A DNA stretch of 10,868 nucleotides, from NCBI GenBank assembly GCA_041687295.1, contig JAWLCG010000157.1, forward strand, positions 1-10,868, read 5' to 3'. The notes below the pieces were generated by a model that was not told the origin of the DNA, searched no databases, and worked only from the letters and a program-made list of their open reading frames with translations. The position numbers and the translations under genes are program-made. Source of the stretch: JAWLCG01 sp041687295 (GTDB lineage Bacteria; Planctomycetota; Phycisphaerae; SM23-33; FEN-1343). Of this stretch, positions 7,283-10,868 are shown piece after piece. Numbering within the stretch: position 1 is the stretch's first letter; every line of letters starts with the position of its first letter.

Positions 7283-7340
7283 GTCAGGGCTCCTGCTTGA
7301 CGCATGGGTTCCGATGGGCCGAAGCGGCTCCTGGGGCCCT

Positions 7341-7369
7341 ATTGTGCGCTACGGGCGGCGGCTTGTCCC
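7341..7369 (-). promoter_or_regulatory. Candidate promoter for the amidohydrolase
   Basis: On the minus strand GGGACA (7369-7364) and CACAAT (7346-7341) are 17 nt apart, each matching the consensus at 4 of 6 positions. Transcription would start about 50 nt before the ATG at 7282. Confidence 0.3.
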
Positions 7370-7468
7370 GCAAAAACCGGGCTCCTGGCCGATCTGCGGC
7401 CTTTAGAGGTCGGCCCCAGCCGGGCCTCGCTGGGTGTCCCTGCGCGACAGGCGGACCGCCCTTTTGGT

Positions 7469-7490
7469 GTGCGGCGAGTCATCGCCGCAC
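7469..7490 (-). terminator. Strong hairpin downstream of the modifier/ligase operon
   Basis: A perfect 9-bp stem, GTGCGGCGA/TCGCCGCAC, with a 4-nt loop. A second short palindrome, GGCGGTCCGCC (7450-7460), follows on the minus strand. There is no immediate T-tract, although TTTTT occurs at 7376-7372. It may mark the end of the minus-strand operon. Confidence 0.35.
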
Positions 7491-7574
7491 TCGTGCGCCT
7501 GGGAGCGTGCTCGGTCAGGGAGGTGGAAGTCCTCCTCAGGCATGCGCTCTGCGGCCTGTAATCGAATGTAACGG

Positions 7575-7592
7575 CCTCGCCGCAAGGCGGGG
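7575..7592. other. GNRA-capped hairpin
   Basis: CCTCGCC (7575-7581) pairs with GGCGGGG (7586-7592), including one G-T pair, around a GCAA tetraloop as read on the plus strand. It lies inside the decayed YcaO-like region. Its role is unknown; it could be a terminator or part of a repeat. Confidence 0.3.
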
Positions 7593-8204
7593 TGGGAACC
7601 AAGGCGGACATCCAGACCATCGATGCCCAGCTGTCTCTGCCTGACGAGTACGTCTCGATGATGGCGTCGCAGCTCTATGCGGTCGCCGCTGAGCGTGGCG
7701 GTCCGTCGGGAGGCACACAGGCCAGCGCGGTGATCCTGACAGTGCCGCACGTGTCTGACGCGCGGTGGCGTGGCGCGGCCGGGGGCCGCCGCGGCTGGCC
7801 GCAGGATTGCCGACAGGTGTCGGTCGAAGGCCACCATCTCCGCGGCGAAGGCGTCGCCCAGTGCGTTGCTCATCTCGCTGACGCCCGGCACGTATACGTG
7901 ATAGGCCGGCACACCCATGAACGAGTGATCGCGGATCAGCAGATCCAATCCGGCGTTGCGGATGGTCCGCAAGTACCGCCTCGAGCGTACCGGGCTCCGG
8001 ATCGTGCGGTTCCCAGCTGTGACAGGCCCGCGGCATGGGTTCGAGCCCCTTGAACGCGAAGACCGAGTAGCGATTCCTGCGCTTGCTCATTTGGGGAACC
8101 GGGTATTCGGCGAGGACGAAGCGATACCCCGCCCCGCCAAACTCTCTCCAGTATTCCGAATGTCCTCTGGCAAGCCAATACAAGCGTGAGATGGACATTA
8201 CGGA

Positions 8205-8209
8205 CCTCC
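8205..8209 (-). promoter_or_regulatory. Ribosome binding site in front of the YcaO-like fragment
   Basis: GGAGG, 6 nt before the ATG at 8198 and just after the ligase-like stop (8230-8232). It suggests the reading frame was once translated as its own protein. Confidence 0.6.
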
Positions 8210-8229
8210 AGACTGCATTCGTCACGCAA

Positions 8230-9933
8230 TCACGTACGTGGCGACGACTGCCGTACCCGGCGGCCCCGCAGCGGCCGCTCGGCCGGCAGGAGCGAGGGGC
8301 CGGGCCAGTGCAGGTCGGGGTGTTCGGCCAGGACGACCAGGCCCTGACCGGTGACGGATTCGACGGTGGCCTCGGTGCCGATCCACTCCGGCCGTGGACC
8401 CGCCGAGGACGGCGGGCCGACGATCACGACCCTCTGGCCTGGCCGGCAGGCGGGGGCAGGGTCGGGGGCCCAGGACTGAACGATGCTTTCCATCTGTCCC
8501 TGGTTGGACTGCCAACCCAGCCGGGCCGGGTCGAAGCCGCGGACATCGGGCAGTTCCAGGCTTCGGCCACGGCGGTCGATGATGCCGACCCACGCGACCT
8601 GCATGTGGCCTCGCTCGGGCCGGCGGCTGTACAGGTCCACGAAGTCCGCGATGAAGCGTGGCCGGCCCGGGGCCACGGGCGGGTAGTGGGCGACCTTCTC
8701 CAGCAGGCTCTCGTCGAAGCCCCAGAACGCATCCTGGCCCGGGCGGAGACGCCGGTACATCAGACCGTCGGGGCGGATGTCGTGGGCGACCTGGTCCAGC
8801 AGGGCCAGTTCCAGCAAGCTCGCCTTGGAGTCGGGCCTGTCCGCGGGGACCAGCAGCAGGCCGCGGCTATCCAGGCGGGCCTCGGCCGCACTGGACTGCA
8901 GCAGCCGGCGCTTGGCGGGCCAGTCCAGATGATCGGTCTGCGTGTCGAATCTGTCACGGCAGACAAGTTCGAGCACGTCGCCGGCCGATCGCAGCAGCAC
9001 GCCCACCCAGGCGGGCATCCGGGCCTCGTGGGCCAGGACCAGGTCGATGTACGACAGGAGCATCTCAGGGGCGTTGCGGATCGCGCCCGACTGGGTCTCG
9101 AGCCGGAGGAAGGGGTTCGCCATCCAGCTGCGCAGGACGACCAGCGGCCTGCGGAACGCCAGCGCGCCAAGCCGGGGGTCGCAGACACCCAGGTCGGCCA
9201 GACGAACCGCGGCGACCTGCAGCGCCCGGGCGAAGATGTCGGCGCTATGGCTGAAGCAGTCATAGGAGTTGATGAAGCTGAACCGCTGGCGGTTGCCGGC
9301 CAACTGCCGCCCTGGGCGATGGTGGCGCAGGGGTATCGAGGCGACCTGGTCGACTCCCGTGTGCCGGCGGATCCGGGCCCCCTTGGGGTTGAGAGTGAAC
9401 CACACGCCATCCTTGTCCCGGTAGAGCCCGCCGGGCCCATCCAGGACCGGCAGCGCCAGGATCAGCGAGTCCAGCAGCGGGCCGATCTGCCCGTGGGGGC
9501 GCTCGTGGTCGGTGTTGATGTGGACGCCGCAGGAGGCACCGGTGCTGTAGTCCATCTGGTGCTTGATGATCCGGATCGGCCCGACCCCGGCCAGCTGAAG
9601 GTCCTGGGCGGCCCTGAGGGCCTGGCGCTCACTGGCCAGGCACAGCAGACGGCTGGACACCGGATCGGGCGCCAGATCCGAGCAGGCCTCGAGGTACTGC
9701 CCGCAATCGATGTAGGTGTAGTCGACCGGCGTGCGCACACCGCCCCGCTCGGCGGGCAGGGCCGCCCGTCCGTCGGCCAATCGCCTCAAGACCCGCTGGA
9801 GGGCCAGGCCGTTGTCTGCGGGCCGGTGGGCCCCCGTCGGGGGCCCACCCGCCGGGACGGCCTGCACGAAGCGGTCGGTCTCCCTGCCGATCAGCAGGCA
9901 GCTGTCATCGGGCTGATGCACAGCGGTTGCCAC
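8230..9933 (-). CDS. Divergent Pup ligase / depupylase (PafA/Dop) family protein
   Basis: About 567 aa, cytoplasmic, of the glutamine-synthetase-like Pup ligase superfamily. Motifs in order: GRETD (16-20), in place of the G-E-x-E Mg/ATP loop; YIDCGQYLEACSD (74-86), matching YVD-HPEYATPE and keeping the catalytic Asp (D76); IKHQMDYSTGASCGVHIN (123-140), matching the K-N-x-x-D-x-x-G-x-S-x-G-x-H-x-N signature; RFSFINSYDCFS (217-228); HLDWPAKRRLLQ (335-346); and LLDQVAHDIRPDGLMY (378-393). All have positional equivalents in PafA/Dop. Only about 58 residues separate E18 and D76, shorter than in Dop, so the Dop loop seems absent and a ligase is more likely than a depupylase. Residues about 482-567 are an extra tail resembling a KOW/SH3-like barrel. 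The GTG start at 9933 has GGGGAG 10 nt upstream; GTG at 9957 or 9921 is possible. It lies 7 nt after the 55-aa gene. Confidence 0.85.
   Translation of the reverse strand: MATAVHQPDDSCLLIGRETDRFVQAVPAGGPPTGAHRPADNGLALQRVLRRLADGRAALPAERGGVRTPVDYTYIDCGQYLEACSDLAPDPVSSRLLCLASERQALRAAQDLQLAGVGPIRIIKHQMDYSTGASCGVHINTDHERPHGQIGPLLDSLILALPVLDGPGGLYRDKDGVWFTLNPKGARIRRHTGVDQVASIPLRHHRPGRQLAGNRQRFSFINSYDCFSHSADIFARALQVAAVRLADLGVCDPRLGALAFRRPLVVLRSWMANPFLRLETQSGAIRNAPEMLLSYIDLVLAHEARMPAWVGVLLRSAGDVLELVCRDRFDTQTDHLDWPAKRRLLQSSAAEARLDSRGLLLVPADRPDSKASLLELALLDQVAHDIRPDGLMYRRLRPGQDAFWGFDESLLEKVAHYPPVAPGRPRFIADFVDLYSRRPERGHMQVAWVGIIDRRGRSLELPDVRGFDPARLGWQSNQGQMESIVQSWAPDPAPACRPGQRVVIVGPPSSAGPRPEWIGTEATVESVTGQGLVVLAEHPDLHWPGPSLLPAERPLRGRRVRQSSPRT
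9825..9849. repeat. Perfect 12-bp inverted repeat inside the ligase-like gene
   Basis: GGTGGGCCCCCG (9825-9836) and CGGGGGCCCACC (9838-9849) with a single-base centre. It falls in the N-terminal linker of the encoded protein (around residues 29-37, AGGPPTGAH), between the first metal-binding motif and the catalytic Asp. It would form a very stable structure in RNA or ssDNA. Confidence 0.85.
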
Positions 9934-9940
9934 GGCGGCT

Positions 9941-10108
9941 CTACTCCCCAAGGCCACGTGCCAGGCGTTTCACTTCGGTCCGGACGTCGGAGTTAGTCAT
10001 GATCTGCCGCAGGATCTCTCGGCCCTGGGCCACCATCTCCTCGTCCTTGCCACCGCTGGGGGCCTCAGCCACCAGCACACGGTCGGTCCTCTTGTCCTTC
10101 AGCAGCAT
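9941..10108 (-). CDS. Small Pup/UBact-like candidate protein modifier, 55 aa
   Basis: A 55-aa charged protein without Cys, Trp or Phe. Residues 1-22 have no obvious hydrophobic core and include a flexible APSGGKDEE stretch. Residues about 23-50 look like one or two amphipathic helices (EEMVAQGREILRQIM, then DVRTEVKRLAR). The last four residues are Gly-Leu-Gly-Glu. Pup ends Gly-Gly-Gln/Glu and is joined to lysines through its C-terminal Glu side chain by PafA; UBact modifiers of non-actinobacteria are also small and Glu/Gln-tailed. Here the terminal Glu is already encoded, so no deamidase would be needed. The ATG at 10108 has GGAGG 7 nt upstream; an upstream start at 10174 would overlap the preceding gene. 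It precedes the PafA/Dop-like gene by 7 nt. Alternatives are a RiPP-like precursor or an unrelated regulator. Confidence 0.75.
   Translation of the reverse strand: MLLKDKRTDRVLVAEAPSGGKDEEMVAQGREILRQIMTNSDVRTEVKRLARGLGE
9944..9949 (-). promoter_or_regulatory. Ribosome binding site of the ligase-like gene
   Basis: GGGGAG overlapping the last two codons (Gly-Glu) of the small gene, 10 nt before the GTG at 9933. It implies translational coupling of modifier and enzyme. It doubles as the codons for the diagnostic C-terminal Gly-Glu. Confidence 0.55.
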
Positions 10109-10115
10109 GTCCTGT

Positions 10116-10120
10116 CCTCC
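10116..10120 (-). promoter_or_regulatory. Ribosome binding site of the 55-aa candidate modifier
   Basis: GGAGG, 7 nt before the ATG at 10108 and inside the 16-nt gap after the upstream gene's TGA (10125-10127). It is a near-ideal site and suggests high translation of this small protein. Confidence 0.75.
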
Positions 10121-10124
10121 ACCA

Positions 10125-10868
10125 TCAGAGGGTAGCCGACAGCGTGCCCGGAACGCTCCGGGCCTCTCCGCCATCGGTCGTCGTCATCCTGTCGGGCCCA
10201 GGCTCCCCAACCATGGCCGCCAGGGCCCTGGCCGCCCGCTGGGGCCAGTCCGGCCCGGCCGGCAGCTGGACCCACCCCCGGGCCGGCCGATCCGGTCTCA
10301 GCAGCCGCAGGACGCTGGCGCTGGGCAGTTCGGCCGCCGGGCCGACGATGCACGTCCAGCGGGCCCGCAGGACCGCCGCCCGCACCGCCAGGTCCTGCCT
10401 GGACAGCCCCAGCCACCGCCGCAGCTCGGGCGCGGCCTGCTGGACGGCCTGCGGCACGGTCGACGCCGGGCGGGGGTCGGTGTCGCAGCGCACCACGACG
10501 ACGGCCACGTCCGTGTCGGCAGGCAGTGCCACAAAGGCGCCCTGCACGGCCTCGATTCGCAGATCGATCTGGCGGACGTCTGCGCCGATGCGGTCCTGCA
10601 GGTCCGCCGGTAGAGCCTCGCCGAGGCGGCTGAGGTCGTCGGGCCCCTCGCTGACCAGCAGCAGATGGACCGGCGAGGGGGGCGGCGGTTGCGGGGGCTT
10701 CGCCACCGGGGCCTCGCGTGGCCGCAGCAGCCGGCCATGGCCCAGCGGCTCAAGCAAGTGCCGGCCCGCCTCGTAGAAGCCCTCGGGCAGCCGCGGGCCC
10801 TGCAGGGCCTTGAGCCGCCGGGCGCAGTCCAGCCATGCCCGCCCCGCCGATCGGCCATGCCCCTGGGC
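10125..10868 (-). CDS. Unknown protein, first gene of the operon seen (5' end beyond the window)
   Basis: The frame is open from the right edge to a TGA at 10125-10127, giving 247 visible C-terminal residues; the true start lies outside the window. Near the edge is a helical segment (AWLDCARRLKAL, EGFYEAGRHLLEPLG) with a TPR-like look. Then comes a Pro-rich linker (about 51-66, KPPQPPPPSP) and a domain beginning with a beta strand (VHLLLVSEG, about 67-75). A second strongly hydrophobic strand, DVAVVVVRCD, is at about 120-129, and WTCIVGPA at about 171-178. It suggests an alpha/beta fold, but I do not recognise the family and see no P-loop, HxH or protease motif. No transmembrane segment is visible. 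It ends 16 nt before the 55-aa gene, so a shared transcript is likely. It could be a partner or target-recognition subunit of the modifier system; this is inference from position only. Confidence 0.7.
   Translation of the reverse strand, partial: AQGHGRSAGRAWLDCARRLKALQGPRLPEGFYEAGRHLLEPLGHGRLLRPREAPVAKPPQPPPPSPVHLLLVSEGPDDLSRLGEALPADLQDRIGADVRQIDLRIEAVQGAFVALPADTDVAVVVVRCDTDPRPASTVPQAVQQAAPELRRWLGLSRQDLAVRAAVLRARWTCIVGPAAELPSASVLRLLRPDRPARGWVQLPAGPDWPQRAARALAAMVGEPGPDRMTTTDGGEARSVPGTLSATL

Larger units (their letters stand above)
7403..8198 (-). pseudogene. YcaO-like C-terminal fragment, frameshifted
   Basis: An ATG at 8198 with GGAGG 6 nt upstream opens a frame that reads sensibly to about 7976, ending SWEPHDPEPGTLEAV. 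Homology then continues in a second frame as LRTIRNAGLDLLIRDHSF and GVPAYHVYVPGVSEM to about 7800. The second part matches the C-terminal region of YcaO proteins (E. coli YcaO has DYEHLGVYACRIIVPGMSD there). Removing one base near 7975 joins the frames as GTLEAVLRTIRNAG, so a true or sequencing frameshift is likely. A YcaO domain is normally about 400 aa or more; the ATP-binding N-terminal two-thirds are absent. After 7800 all three frames look poor. YcaO enzymes use ATP to activate peptide amides (azoline, thioamide); this copy can hardly be active. It starts 31 nt after the ligase-like gene stops. Confidence 0.5.

Noticed and set aside
6494..7300. A 268-codon plus-strand open frame opposite the amidohydrolase
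   Set aside because: The minus-strand protein has the complete amidohydrolase metal-ligand set; the plus-strand frame is its shadow.
8083..9996. A 637-codon open frame on the plus strand opposite the ligase-like gene
   Set aside because: The minus-strand frame carries the Pup-ligase superfamily motifs and a ribosome site; the plus-strand frame has neither.
7403..10108. RiPP cluster (55-aa precursor plus YcaO)
   Set aside because: The YcaO piece is truncated and frameshifted, the 55-aa protein lacks a Cys/Ser/Thr-rich core, and its Glu-ended tail next to a PafA/Dop-like enzyme fits a protein modifier better. Kept only as an alternative.

Overview
The window is GC-rich bacterial DNA, most likely from a planctomycete (Phycisphaerae or a neighbouring lineage). 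The grounds are a PEP-CTERM protein of the planctomycete secreted type at the left edge, an intracellular-looking clan-A glycoside hydrolase, GC-rich codon use with long antisense shadow frames, and a Pup-ligase-like enzyme outside an obvious actinobacterial setting. The assignment is inference; there is no rRNA or tRNA.

Layout: (1) 73-696 (-), a small PEP-CTERM protein with a clear ribosome site and a candidate promoter. (2) 697-1373, a lower-GC stretch with no convincing gene, probably holding divergent promoters. (3) 1374-3548 (+), a 724-aa glycoside-hydrolase-like protein, convergent with (4) 3604-4464 (-), an extended-SDR NAD-dependent epimerase/dehydratase. A 14-bp-arm palindrome lies between them. 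(5) 4465-5401, a repeat-rich intergenic region with REP-like hairpins, some in inverted pairs, two copies of a 19-nt motif and a 17-nt near-exact direct repeat. (6) 5402-6259 (+), a class I SAM methyltransferase behind a sigma70-like promoter, convergent with (7) 6299-7282 (-), an amidohydrolase-2 family metal-dependent hydrolase. (8) 7403-10868 (-), a compact operon-like set read from the right edge: a partial unknown protein, a 55-aa protein ending Gly-Leu-Gly-Glu, a divergent Pup-ligase/depupylase (PafA/Dop) homologue with an extra C-terminal barrel-like tail, and a frameshifted YcaO-like C-terminal fragment.

The last block is the most notable part. A tiny, charged, helix-rich protein ending in Glu, encoded 7 nt upstream of a PafA/Dop-fold enzyme, is the arrangement expected of a Pup- or UBact-like protein-modifier system. 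The enzyme is very divergent, has a non-canonical tail, and no proteasome or ring ATPase gene is visible here. A ligase-plus-modifier function is therefore a hypothesis; the enzyme's family membership is much firmer.
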